From Actinomycetospora endophytica (lineage in GTDB: Bacteria > Actinomycetota > Actinomycetes > Mycobacteriales > Pseudonocardiaceae), in contig NZ_JAJNDB010000004.1 in NCBI RefSeq assembly GCF_021026375.1, forward strand, positions 62,001-126,000: DNA of 64,000 nucleotides. Reading direction: 5' to 3'. The position numbers and the translations under genes were made by a program. The notes under the pieces were generated by a model. It searched no databases. It saw only the letters and a program-made list of their open reading frames with translations, and was not told where the DNA came from. Positions 8,113 through 16,195 of the stretch are shown piece after piece; position 1 is the first letter of the stretch, and every line of letters starts with the position of its first letter.

Positions 8113-8510
8113 TCACCGGGCGACCTCGACGAGCTTGAGGTTGGTGTCCTGCGATGACCGCACCAGCATCTGGAAGGCCTCGTCGTCGACGCCGTAGCGC
8201 TCGATGAGGATGCCCTCGGCCTGTCCCAACCGGGGCCACCGGTCGCCGTCGGGACCCGCGAGGTCGTCGGCGAGGACGACGCCGTCCGCCGCCGGGTCGT
8301 CCATGGCACTCACGCAGGGCCCCTCGCGCAGCTCGCTCTGCAGCTGGTCGAGCTTCGTGACCCCGGGCGCGGTCGGGTTGCGCGAGGTCACCTGGCCGTT
8401 CCGGGTCATCGAGATGCCGCCCGCGTCGGCCCCCGGGACGAGGCGCACGGCGGCGGCGACGATCTGGGTGAGGTCGCATCGACGTCGTCGAGGTTCCGAC
8501 GATCGCGCAT
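8113..8510 (-). pseudogene. GAF-ANTAR antiterminator, frameshifted and internally deleted
   Basis: The reading frame starts as a GAF-ANTAR protein (ATG at 8510, RNLDDVDAT), then shifts near 8472-8473: adding one base there restores TLTQIVAAAVRLVPGADAG. It continues through ELREGPCVSAM and DDLAGPDGDRWPR and then joins directly to an ANTAR end (LGQAEGILIERYGV, SSQDTNLKLVEVAR). About 75 residues covering the end of GAF and the start of ANTAR are missing compared with intact family members. Intact relatives bind nascent RNA as antiterminators; this copy is probably dead. Confidence 0.75.
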
Positions 8511-8550
8511 CACCCCGGGGGTGACCGACGCGCGACTCACCCCGAGGCAC

Positions 8551-8934
8551 TCATCCGACTCCGACGCGCTGACGCTCCGGCTCGACGACGGCGACGACCC
8601 GCTCCTCCGACCGCGGGTACGGCGCCCCGATGTACTTCCGGGCGATCTCGTCGATGATCTCCCAGGCCTCGTCGCCGTCGAGCCATTCGACGACGCGGCC
8701 GCGGACGACGACGGGCGTGAACGGGTCGTCGCTCGGCGCCACGGACAGCGCGACCCGTGGGTCGTGGTGCAGGTTGCGGACCTTGCGGGACTGCGGGCCG
8801 GTGAGGAAGACGATCTGCTCGCCGCGGGTGCCGACCCACAGCGGGACGGAGTGCGGTGAGCCGTCGGGCGCGACGGTCGCCAGGTGGGCGATCGCGGTGG
8901 TGTCGAGGTGGCGGCGGACATCGTCGTCGAGCAT
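8551..8934 (-). CDS. PPOX-class F420/flavin-dependent protein
   Basis: A 127-residue split-barrel protein: LATVAPDGSPHSVPLWV, IVFLTGPQSRKVRNL and HHDPRVALSV are typical of the pyridoxamine-phosphate-oxidase-like families, many of which bind F420 in actinobacteria. Near residue 95 an EAWEIIDEIARKYIG segment matches TIGR03618-type F420 proteins. Likely an oxidoreductase of unknown substrate. The ATG at 8934 starts the conserved part. Its end abuts the broken GAF-ANTAR gene. Confidence 0.88.
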   Translation of the reverse strand: MLDDDVRRHLDTTAIAHLATVAPDGSPHSVPLWVGTRGEQIVFLTGPQSRKVRNLHHDPRVALSVAPSDDPFTPVVVRGRVVEWLDGDEAWEIIDEIARKYIGAPYPRSEERVVAVVEPERQRVGVG

Positions 8935-8971
8935 GGTTCCGGTTCTCCTGTCGCGAGGGGGATGAACGGGG

Positions 8972-9568
8972 TCAGCGCTCGACCGCGTAGTGGAGGTGGG
9001 TGACGCCGGGCGCGGGCACGGCCTCGAGGAGCCGGAGCGCGACCTGCGTGGGCAGCTCCTGGAAGAACGGGCGTCCCGCTCCGAGCAGGATCGGGATCTG
9101 GTGCAGGACGATCTCGTCGACGAGTCCGGCGGCGAGAGCCTCGGTGACGACGCCGCCACCCATGAGGGCGACGTCCTTCTCCCCGGCCGCCTGCCGGGCG
9201 GCGGTGACGGCGTCCTCGATGCCGGTGCTGATCAGGGTCTGGCGGCCGGACATCGCCGGCGCGGGCCGGTGGCTGAGGACGAACAGCGGTGCCGTGGGGT
9301 GCGGGCCGCCGTCGTCGCCGAAGCGGCCCGAGTCCTCGTAGGTGTTGCGGCCGGCGACGGAGGCGCCGATCCGTCCGGCGAGGGCGTCGAAGACGCGGGC
9401 GCTCGGCCCGCTGAGCCGGAACCCGTCGAACACCGAGCTCGGGGTGTCACCGTCGAAGTACCAGTCGAACAGCATCGATCCGTCGCCCAGCCCGCGGCCG
9501 TCGCCGGGGTCCCGGCCGGTGATGTACCCGTCGACGGAGACGGACAGGGCGGTGAAGACCTTGCTCAT
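8972..9568 (-). CDS. RibD C-terminal/dihydrofolate-reductase-fold protein
   Basis: A 198-residue DHFR-like protein (RibD_C family): VFTALSVSVDGYITG at the N-terminus, SVAGRNTYEDSGRFG, VALMGGGVVTEALAAGLVDE and LHQIPILLGAGRPFF. Such proteins reduce pterin- or pyrimidine-like substrates with NADPH, or act as resistance or stress enzymes; the true substrate is unknown. ATG 9568 is preferred over an in-frame GTG at 9574. It is divergent from an HxlR gene with a perfect palindrome between them, so HxlR probably represses it. Confidence 0.9.
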   Translation of the reverse strand: MSKVFTALSVSVDGYITGRDPGDGRGLGDGSMLFDWYFDGDTPSSVFDGFRLSGPSARVFDALAGRIGASVAGRNTYEDSGRFGDDGGPHPTAPLFVLSHRPAPAMSGRQTLISTGIEDAVTAARQAAGEKDVALMGGGVVTEALAAGLVDEIVLHQIPILLGAGRPFFQELPTQVALRLLEAVPAPGVTHLHYAVER

Positions 9569-9620
9569 GACCACGGTCCTTCCGGAGTTCCTTCAAGAGA
9601 CTCCGTGACCGTAGCAGCTT

Positions 9621-9639
9621 GAGTTCCCTGAGGGAACTC
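9621..9639. promoter_or_regulatory. HxlR operator candidate
   Basis: GAGTTCCCTGAGGGAACTC is a perfect 8-3-8 palindrome, 20 bases before the HxlR ATG and 52 before the divergent reductase start. A weaker GAGTTCC half-site follows in the same gap near 9587. Position and symmetry fit a dimeric winged-helix repressor. Confidence 0.65.
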
Positions 9640-9659
9640 CAAAAGCGTAGACTGGCCCC

Positions 9660-10109
9660 ATGCAGCGCACGGACTTCAGCGGGATGGCCTGCTCCATCGC
9701 GCGGACCCTGGACGTGATCGGGGAGCCGTGGTCGCCCCTGGTCCTGCGGGACGTGTACGTCGGGCTGAGCCGGTTCGACGAGCTCCAGGCCGATCTCGGG
9801 ATCTCGCGCAAGGTGCTGACCGAGCGGCTCAACCACCTGGTCGAGCACGGCGTGCTCGAGCGCCGCCCGTACGACAGCAGGCCGCGCTACGAGTACCACC
9901 TCACCGAGAAGGGCACCGAGCTCGTCGACCTGCTCATGGTCATGGTCGGCTGGGGGGACCGCTGGCTCGCCGGCGAGGCGGGGCCGCCGGTGCTCTACCG
10001 GCACCACGCCTGCGGCGAGATCAGCGGCGTCGACCTGCGATGCACCCACTGCGGCGAACCGATGCACGCCCGCGACGTCGACCCGCTCCCGGGGCCCGGC
10101 GCCGCCTGA
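9660..10109 (+). CDS. HxlR-family transcriptional regulator
   Basis: A 149-residue HxlR/MarR-like winged-helix protein. CSIARTLDVIGEPWSPLVLRD is the family start motif (its first part contains the conserved Cys), then FDELQADLGISRKVLTERL (recognition helix region) and YHLTEKGTEL (wing). The C-terminus has a small Cys/His cluster (HHACGEISG, LRCTHCGE) that could bind zinc, which is an extra over minimal HxlR proteins. Divergent from the RibD-fold reductase, its likely target. Confidence 0.93.
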   Translation: MQRTDFSGMACSIARTLDVIGEPWSPLVLRDVYVGLSRFDELQADLGISRKVLTERLNHLVEHGVLERRPYDSRPRYEYHLTEKGTELVDLLMVMVGWGDRWLAGEAGPPVLYRHHACGEISGVDLRCTHCGEPMHARDVDPLPGPGAA

Positions 10110-10139
10110 GGAGGGACGGGGCCGGGCTCGCCGGGAATG

Positions 10140-10364
10140 TCAGCTGGTGCAGCGGTGCCACCGCACGACGTTGATCGCGATGTCGTCGAGCTCCTCCGCG
10201 TCGAGCTCGGTGCGGCGACGGTCCGCCTCCATGGCCGCACCGATGCCGTCGAACGGGCCGTGCGCGTCGACGGCCCCGGTGTCGGGGTCGGAGACGACGA
10301 CGAGGTAGCCGTCGCACGCGTCGATCTCGTGCACCCGCTCGAGCATTACGTCGGTGATCGTCAC
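10140..10364 (-). CDS. Small hypothetical protein
   Basis: A 74-residue acidic protein (ITDVMLERVHEIDACDGYLV at its start, DDIAINVVRWHRC near its end) that I do not recognise. It looks like a single alpha/beta unit with an acidic helix (MEADRRRTELDAEELDD). Coding is supported by third-position GC and an ATG with GAGAGGACC upstream (AGAGGA-like ribosome site). It stands alone between convergent neighbours HxlR and the BVMO operon. No function is proposed. Confidence 0.6.
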   Translation of the reverse strand: MTITDVMLERVHEIDACDGYLVVVSDPDTGAVDAHGPFDGIGAAMEADRRRTELDAEELDDIAINVVRWHRCTS

Positions 10365-10471
10365 GGTGGTCCTCTCGCGATCGCGTCGTTATCCACTCGT
10401 GATGTCGTCTCCCGAGCCGCCGGTGTTACAGGCGTAGCGATCGCGATGCGTCCGGACTGCGGACGCCCTCC

Positions 10472-11287
10472 TCAGCGCCCGATCGACTGCTCCCCGAGGA
10501 ACCCGGTGACGACCTTCGTGAAGTCGTCGGGGCGCTCGATGTGCATCCCGTGGCTCGACCCCGGACCGGTCACCAGCTCGAAGCGGGCGCCCGGGATCGC
10601 GTCGGCCACCTTCTTCGCCTGCCACGGCGGGGTCAGGAGGTCCTGCTCGCCGACGACGACGAGGGTCGGCGCGGTGATCCCGCCGAGCCGGTCGATCGTG
10701 TCGTGCGCCAGGTCGGCCTCCCACTGCTCGACCGTCACCTGCATCTGCGCCTCGTTCTGCGGGAAGGCGGGCAGCATCGGCTCGAGCATCGCCGCGAAGT
10801 CCGGGTGGTCGAGCAGCTGCGGCGAGAACGCGAGGCCGGAGACCGCGAGAGCCGACTCCATGTCGCGGTGCACGTAGGGCAGCCGGAACGCGCTGAGCAC
10901 CGAGCGCTGGAACCCGTCGCAGCGTCCCCAGGTGCCGAAGAGCACCGCGGAGGCGACCTGCTCGGGGTGGGCCAGAGCCATCTCCTGGAAGACGGCCGAG
11001 CCGAGCGACCAGCCGAGCACGTGGGCGCGGGGGATCTCCAGCGCCTCGAGCAGGGCGGAGGCGTCCTCGGCCATGGACGCCACGGTGATCGGCCCGGTGC
11101 CGCGCTCGCTGCCGCCGAGGCCGCGGTTGTCGAAGGCGATCACCTGGTGGGTCTGGGCGAGGCGCGCGGTGACCTCACCCCACAGCTGGAGTGAGCCGGA
11201 CGTTCCCATCGCGAGCAGCAGCGGCTCGCCGGCCCCGCTGATCTCGTAGTTGAGGGTGACGCCGGTACGGACGGGGATCTGGGGCAC
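10472..11287 (-). CDS. Alpha/beta hydrolase, probable esterase of the BVMO operon
   Basis: A 271-residue alpha/beta hydrolase: oxyanion region LLAMGTSGSLQLW, FDNRGLGGSE, serine nucleophile in LGWSLGSAV, acid in VVGEQDLLTP and His in SHGMHIERP. The GTG at 11287 is chosen because conserved sequence starts right after; it lies 28 bases below the BVMO stop, so the two are co-transcribed. A BVMO turns a ketone into an ester or lactone; a hydrolase here would cleave it, as in the AcmA/AcmB pair of Gordonia. Substrate size cannot be inferred. Confidence 0.88.
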   Translation of the reverse strand: MPQIPVRTGVTLNYEISGAGEPLLLAMGTSGSLQLWGEVTARLAQTHQVIAFDNRGLGGSERGTGPITVASMAEDASALLEALEIPRAHVLGWSLGSAVFQEMALAHPEQVASAVLFGTWGRCDGFQRSVLSAFRLPYVHRDMESALAVSGLAFSPQLLDHPDFAAMLEPMLPAFPQNEAQMQVTVEQWEADLAHDTIDRLGGITAPTLVVVGEQDLLTPPWQAKKVADAIPGARFELVTGPGSSHGMHIERPDDFTKVVTGFLGEQSIGR

Positions 11288-11315
11288 GGTTGCTCCTCGG
11301 GGATGGGGCGGGCGG

Positions 11316-12818
11316 TCAGCGGTACTGGAGGCCGTCGTCGAGGTCGGCCTGCGGGAGCGCGACCCGGTCGTGGTCGTGCTCGTGCATGTGGGTCCACGGC
11401 TCGCGGTCGCCCTGCTTGAACATCTTGTCCTGCGAGCGCATGACATAGCCGGGGTTGAAGTTGTCCGGGCTGCTCCACGGCAGCAGCGGCATGTCCTCGT
11501 CGCCGGGACGCAGCGTCGGGACGACCGTCGACGCCCCCCGCTCGGACATCTGCTCGAAGATCCGCGCGATGACGTCGTTGACGAGGTCGATGCGCAGCGT
11601 CCAGCTGTGCCGGAAGTAGCCGAAGGCGTAGGCCATGTTCGGCACGCCCGAGATCATCATGCCGTGCCAGGTGACCTGCCGGGAGAAGTCGACCGGCTCA
11701 CCGTCGACCGCGAACGGGATGTCGCCGAACACCGCCAGGTTGAACCCGGTCGCGGTGACGATGATGTCGGCCTCGATCACCTCGCCCGACGCGAGCTGCA
11801 CGCCCTTCTCGGTGAACTCCTCGATCTTGTCGGTGGCGACCGAGACCTTGCCGTCGCGCATGCGCTCGAAGAAGTCGCCGTCCGGGACGAACGCGATCCG
11901 CTGCTGCCATGGCCGGTACGCCGGCGTGAAGTGCTTCTCGACGTCGGTGCCCTCGGGCAGCAGCGGCCGGATCGTCTCGACGAGGAACTCGTGCAGCTGG
12001 TCCGGGTCGTCACGGCCGGTGGTGGCCAGCCAGTCCAGCTGCTGCACGTAGGTCCGGCGGAGGATCTCGTGCGTCCACTCGGCCGGCAGGTCCAGTGGCT
12101 CGAGCATCGTCGCGAGGTCGTGCACGGTCGGCGCCGGGAACCAGTACGACGGCGAGCGCTGCAGCATCGTCACGTGCGCGGCGGTCTTCGCCACCGCCGG
12201 GACCACGGTGGCCGCGGTCGCGCCGGACCCGATGACGAGCACCCGCTTGCCGGCGTACTCCAGGTCCTCCGGCCAGGTCTGCGGGTGCACGATCGTGCCC
12301 TCGAACCGCTCCTGACCGGGGAACTCGGGCGTGTAGGGCTCGTCGTGGTTGTAGTAGCCCTGGCACATCCACAGGAACGACGAGGTGACGCGCACCTTCT
12401 CGCCGGTGTCGGTGCGGGTGACCTCGGCGGTCCAGCGGGCGTCCCCGGACGACCAGCTCAGTCCCGTCACCTCGTGGTGGTACCGGATGTGGTCGGCGAG
12501 GTCGTCCTCGTCGATCAGCTCCTGGAGATACTGGCGGATCTCGCCGCCCGCGGCGATGGACGGGCCGCTCCACGGCCTGTCCCGGAAGCCGTAGGTGAAC
12601 AGGTCGCTGTCGGAGCGGATCCCCGGGAAGCGGTGGGTCCACCAGGTCCCGCCGTGGTTGTCCTGGGACTCGAGGATCGCGAAGCTGCGGTCCGGGAACT
12701 CCTTGCGCAGCCGGTGCGCGGCGCCGATGCCGGACACCCCGGCTCCGACGATCAGGACGTCGACGTGCTCCTGCTCGCCGCTGCGTGGTTCCTGGGTGGC
12801 GGTGGCGGCACTGGTCAT
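11316..12818 (-). CDS. Baeyer-Villiger-type flavin monooxygenase
   Basis: A 500-residue class B flavoprotein. FAD Rossmann motif VLIVGAGVSGIGAAHRL (about 20-36), GGTWW, BVMO fingerprint FEGTIVHPQTWPE (F-x-G-x3-H-x3-W-P), NADPH Rossmann motif VLVIGSGATAATVV and the distal ATGFN motif are all present. It oxidises a ketone to an ester with NADPH and O2; the GGTWWTHRFPG type is close to the ethionamide-activating EtaA group. The ATG at 12818 faces the AcoR-type regulator across 123-144 bp carrying a palindrome, and an esterase gene follows. Confidence 0.92.
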   Translation of the reverse strand: MTSAATATQEPRSGEQEHVDVLIVGAGVSGIGAAHRLRKEFPDRSFAILESQDNHGGTWWTHRFPGIRSDSDLFTYGFRDRPWSGPSIAAGGEIRQYLQELIDEDDLADHIRYHHEVTGLSWSSGDARWTAEVTRTDTGEKVRVTSSFLWMCQGYYNHDEPYTPEFPGQERFEGTIVHPQTWPEDLEYAGKRVLVIGSGATAATVVPAVAKTAAHVTMLQRSPSYWFPAPTVHDLATMLEPLDLPAEWTHEILRRTYVQQLDWLATTGRDDPDQLHEFLVETIRPLLPEGTDVEKHFTPAYRPWQQRIAFVPDGDFFERMRDGKVSVATDKIEEFTEKGVQLASGEVIEADIIVTATGFNLAVFGDIPFAVDGEPVDFSRQVTWHGMMISGVPNMAYAFGYFRHSWTLRIDLVNDVIARIFEQMSERGASTVVPTLRPGDEDMPLLPWSSPDNFNPGYVMRSQDKMFKQGDREPWTHMHEHDHDRVALPQADLDDGLQYR

Positions 12819-12886
12819 GGCCGTCCTCCCGGGGTCGAGGGTGACGTCGGTCGCCCTGACCGTAGAGCCGTGGGTCACACCCCGAG

Positions 12887-12905
12887 GTGTCCGAACATCG
12901 GACAC
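12887..12905. promoter_or_regulatory. Operator candidate between BVMO and AcoR-type regulator
   Basis: GTGTCCGAACATCGGACAC is a perfect 8-3-8 palindrome in the divergent gap. A further GTGTCC half-site follows at 12909-12914. The TGTC/GACA symmetry resembles known AcoR-type activator sites, so this is the likely control point of the ketone-degradation operon. Confidence 0.6.
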
Positions 12906-12941
12906 GTGGTGTCCTTGACGTGGCTCACGTGATGTGAGGCA

Positions 12942-14714
12942 GTGCACAGAGAGGTGCGGTGCATGGGTGATGTCCTGGCTCGGCGCAAACTGCTCGCCTC
13001 CGCCCGCGCGGAGCTGATCGAGCGTCCCGACGTCGAGCTGCCCGGGATCCCGGGGCTCGTGGCGGCGTCCTGGCGCCGCAGCGTGGCTTGCGGCGTCGAC
13101 CCGGGTGCGATCACCAACCGGTACTACGAGGACCTGGACGTCGAGTCCCGCCTCGTGCAGTGCGCCCGCCCGGCGATCGAGCGCCTGGCCGAGCAGACCG
13201 CGGGCGTCCCGGTGTGCGTCGTGCTGACCGACGACCAGGCCCGCGTGCTCGTCCGCCTCGACACGGCCAGCTCCATCGCGCGGGCCGCGGACGGTCGCCG
13301 GTTCGCCGCGGGGTTCGGCTACGCCGAGGGCGCGGTGGGGACGAACGGGGTCGGCACCGTGCTGGAGTCCGGCGGGTCGGTGCACGTCGTCGGCGCGGAG
13401 CACTTCAACGAGCAGCTGCAGGACTACGCGTGTGCCGGGGCGCCGGTCCGCGACCCGTTCACCGGACGGATCGAGGGGGTCCTCGACGTCAGCTGCCGGG
13501 CCGAGCACTCCTCACCGATCCTGCACTCGCTGGTCCGTTCGGCCGCCGTCGGCATCCAGGACGCCCTGCTCCACGACCGGGACGAGGGCCGGCAGGCCCT
13601 GTTCGACGCGTACAGCCGGATCGACGCCCGCGCCCGGCGCGCGGTCTTCGCGGTGGGCCGCGCGACGGTGCTGGCGAACACCGCCGCGCAGACCCTGCTG
13701 GACCCGGGCGATCTCCACGCGCTGCAGGACCACGCCCGGTTCGTCATGGGCCGGGGCTCCGACATCGACCATCGCCTCGACCTGCCGTCGGGGGTCCGGG
13801 TGCGCATGCGCGGGACCGCCGTGACGACCGGGAGCACGGTCGCCGGCCTGGTCGCCGTCGTCGCGGTGGTCCGGGAGGCCGAGGGGGTCGCGCTCACCCG
13901 CGCGGCTCGCGACGACCGCCCGCTGCCGGAGCCGGCGAGCGCCAGCCCGGCGTGGCGCGCGGCGTGGACCACGGCGGCCGAGACGCTCCGGGCGCGGACG
14001 CCGCTGCTCGTGGTCGGCGAGGCGGGCTCGGGACGCAAGCGGCTGCTGGCCGACCTGGACCGTGCCCTCCACGGCACGACCGGCGTCGTCGAGATCGGGC
14101 CCGTCGACGTGGGGGAGGGCACGGCCGCGCAGATCCGCCGCGCCGGGCCCTCACCACTGGTCGTGCTCGGCGATCTCGACCGGTGGGACGACCACGTTCC
14201 CGCCGGCGTGGTGGAGGCGCTGCGCGATGCCGGGGCGCGGTTCGCGGCGACCGCCGAGGACACCACGCGGTGCGGACCCGCACTCGCGGGGCTGCTCGGC
14301 CGGTTCGAGCGCTCGGTGACCGTGCCGCCGCTGCGCAACCGGACCGCCGACCTGCCGTCGCTGGTCACGGACGTCCTGGCGGATCTGGCGCCTCGCCGCG
14401 ACACCCGGCTGTCCGCCGAGGCGCTGCGGACCCTGAGCCGCCATCGGTGGCCGGGCAACGTGGGGGAGCTGCGGGACACCCTGGACGCGGCGTTGCGGCG
14501 GCGGCCCGTCGGCACGATCGAGGTCGGCGACCTGCCCGAGTCCTGCCAGAGCGCGCCGCGCGTGGCACTGCGCCGGTCCGACGAGGCCGAGCGCGACGCC
14601 ATCGTCGGCGCCCTGCGCGAGTCCGGCGGGAACCGGGTGGCCGCGGCCGGCGCGCTCGGCCTGGCCCGCTCCACGCTCTACCGCAAGATCGCGCTCTACG
14701 GCATCACCGGCTGA
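12942..14714 (+). CDS. AcoR/MimR-type regulator (GAF, degenerate AAA, Fis HTH)
   Basis: A 583-590-residue regulator with an N-terminal GAF-like sensor (about 60-230: FGYAEGAVGTNGVGTVL and QDYACAGAPVRDPFTGRIEG), a reduced AAA domain and a C-terminal Fis helix-turn-helix (NRVAAAGALGLARSTLYRKI). The AAA part keeps RHRWPGNVGELRDTL but lacks GAFTGA and has a poor Walker A (GEAGSGRKR), as in actinobacterial AcoR/MimR proteins, which work without sigma-54. MimR activates propane/ketone monooxygenase genes in mycobacteria, which fits the divergent BVMO. ATG 12963 is an alternative to GTG 12942. Confidence 0.88.
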   Translation: MHREVRCMGDVLARRKLLASARAELIERPDVELPGIPGLVAASWRRSVACGVDPGAITNRYYEDLDVESRLVQCARPAIERLAEQTAGVPVCVVLTDDQARVLVRLDTASSIARAADGRRFAAGFGYAEGAVGTNGVGTVLESGGSVHVVGAEHFNEQLQDYACAGAPVRDPFTGRIEGVLDVSCRAEHSSPILHSLVRSAAVGIQDALLHDRDEGRQALFDAYSRIDARARRAVFAVGRATVLANTAAQTLLDPGDLHALQDHARFVMGRGSDIDHRLDLPSGVRVRMRGTAVTTGSTVAGLVAVVAVVREAEGVALTRAARDDRPLPEPASASPAWRAAWTTAAETLRARTPLLVVGEAGSGRKRLLADLDRALHGTTGVVEIGPVDVGEGTAAQIRRAGPSPLVVLGDLDRWDDHVPAGVVEALRDAGARFAATAEDTTRCGPALAGLLGRFERSVTVPPLRNRTADLPSLVTDVLADLAPRRDTRLSAEALRTLSRHRWPGNVGELRDTLDAALRRRPVGTIEVGDLPESCQSAPRVALRRSDEAERDAIVGALRESGGNRVAAAGALGLARSTLYRKIALYGITG

Positions 14715-15858
14715 CCTCCTCGCGGTAGGGACGGAAGAACTCCCGCAGCTCCCGCGCGTAGATCTCGGGCTGCTCGAACGCCGCGAAGTGCCCGCCCCGG
14801 TCCGGCTCGGTCATCCGCACCAGGTTCGTCGTCCGCTCCAGCCACGCGCGGGGCGGGCGCAGGAGGTCGGCGGGGAACAGCGAGAACCCGGAAGGGACCT
14901 CGACCCGGCGGGCCAGCTGCTCGGGCGGGATCGCGGCGTTCGCGTGGTACATCCGCATCGACGAGCCGATGGTGCCGGTGAGCCAGTAGATCGTCAGGTT
15001 CGTGAGGATCTCGTCGTCGGTGAAGGCGTGGTCGCCGTCGCTCCACCCGCGCAGCTTCTCCACGATCCAGGACGCCAGCCCGACCGGGGAGTCGGTGAGG
15101 CCGACGGCGGCGGTCTGCGGCTTCGTCCGGTGCATCCCCATGTAGGCGCCCTCGCGGGCGGCCCACCCGGCGCCCGCGTCGAACCAGTCGCGCTCCTCGG
15201 GGGTGAGGGAGGCGAGGTCGACGCCGGGGTAGGGCTGGCCGCCGTCGGTGCGGTGGACGGCCACGACGCGTTCGGGGTGGTCCAGCGCGAGGTAGCGGCT
15301 GACGTGGCTGCCGATGTCGCCGCCGGCCGCGCCGAAGCGGGGGTAGCCGAGGATGGTCATGAGCTCGGCCCACAGCGCGGCGACGGCGATCGAGTCGAGC
15401 GGGCGCCCCGGCCGGTCGGAGTACCCGAAGCCGGGCATGTCCGGCACGACCACGTCGAACGCGTCGGCCGGGTCGCCCCCGTGCGCCGCCGGGTCGGTCA
15501 GCAGGTCGACGACCTTGGTGTAGCGCCAGAACGAGTCCGGCCAGCCGTGGGTGAGGACCAGCGGCAGCACCGGCGCGCCGCGATCGGCCGCGCGGGCGTG
15601 CACGACGTGGACCCCGAGCCCACCGAGCCGCACCCGGACCTGCGGGAGCCGGGACAGCGCCGCCTCCTGCGCCGGCCAGTCGTACCCGTCGGCCCAGTAC
15701 CCCGCGAGCTCCCGGAGGGAGGCGACGTCGGTCCCGAGCGACCAGCCGGCGTCGTCGGGCGCATCCGGCCAGCGGGCGGCGCGCAGCCGGGCGCGCAGGT
15801 CGGCGAGCGCGTCCGGCTCGGTGTGCAGAGCGAAGGGCTCCGGGGATCGGTCCGGCAT
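14704..15858 (-). CDS. Epoxide hydrolase with EHN domain
   Basis: A 384-residue alpha/beta hydrolase with the N-terminal EHN lid segment (LRARLRAARWPD) of microsomal-type epoxide hydrolases. Active-site motifs are HGWPDSFWRYTKVV, Asp nucleophile in GGDIGSHVSRY, and the final GGHFAAFEQPE with the catalytic His. It probably opens an epoxide to a diol through an ester intermediate. It converges on the AcoR-type regulator with an 11-base overlap at the 3' ends, and may belong to the same catabolic unit as the BVMO, though it is a separate transcript. Confidence 0.88.
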   Translation of the reverse strand: MPDRSPEPFALHTEPDALADLRARLRAARWPDAPDDAGWSLGTDVASLRELAGYWADGYDWPAQEAALSRLPQVRVRLGGLGVHVVHARAADRGAPVLPLVLTHGWPDSFWRYTKVVDLLTDPAAHGGDPADAFDVVVPDMPGFGYSDRPGRPLDSIAVAALWAELMTILGYPRFGAAGGDIGSHVSRYLALDHPERVVAVHRTDGGQPYPGVDLASLTPEERDWFDAGAGWAAREGAYMGMHRTKPQTAAVGLTDSPVGLASWIVEKLRGWSDGDHAFTDDEILTNLTIYWLTGTIGSSMRMYHANAAIPPEQLARRVEVPSGFSLFPADLLRPPRAWLERTTNLVRMTEPDRGGHFAAFEQPEIYARELREFFRPYREEVSR

Positions 15859-15951
15859 GGGGCGAACGTAGACCGGGGGTCCGACAGCGACGGGCCGCGA
15901 ACGTCACGGTGATCTTGGGATCCGGTCGCCGGTCCGGCTACAGTCGGCGGC

Positions 15952-16029
15952 ATGACCGGCGCGGCTTGGCTCACCACGCGGGGTCACATCGACCTCGCGC
16001 GCGTGTCCTCCGCGCTCTGTCGTCGCTGA
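15952..16029 (+). CDS. Cysteine-type leader peptide (putative attenuator uORF)
   Basis: ATG to TGA encodes 25 residues ending RGHIDLARVSSALCRR. The RHxDLxRVSSxxCRR ending is the signature of short actinobacterial peptides found upstream of sulfur-assimilation and cysteine genes, where translation through the terminal Cys is thought to control the downstream gene. It starts 244 bases before the SfnB/DszC-like gene. The mature product is not expected to function as a protein. Recognised by motif, not by a search. Confidence 0.8.
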   Translation: MTGAAWLTTRGHIDLARVSSALCRR

Positions 16030-16195
16030 CGCCGTTCCCGCGCACTCGCGACGCGTCGGCCGTCTCCCGGCCCCCTGGGCCGCGGGCGCCTCGTCGCGCC
16101 CCCCGACCCGCCCCGCCCCCGGCACGCGGCGCCGTCGTCGTGGGCGTCTCCCGCACGCCTGCCGCTCACCGCCCACCAGCGAAAAGGACACCCCT
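16030..16195 (+). promoter_or_regulatory. Leader region between Cys uORF and SfnB-like gene
   Basis: 166 extremely GC-rich bases with no other gene. A stem CGGCCC-CCT-GGGCCG lies at 16068-16082, about 40 bases after the leader stop. The region ends with GAAAAGGACACCCCT, a purine-rich ribosome site before GTG 16196. It would hold any attenuator structure; I do not see a clear terminator/antiterminator pair by eye. Confidence 0.5.
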
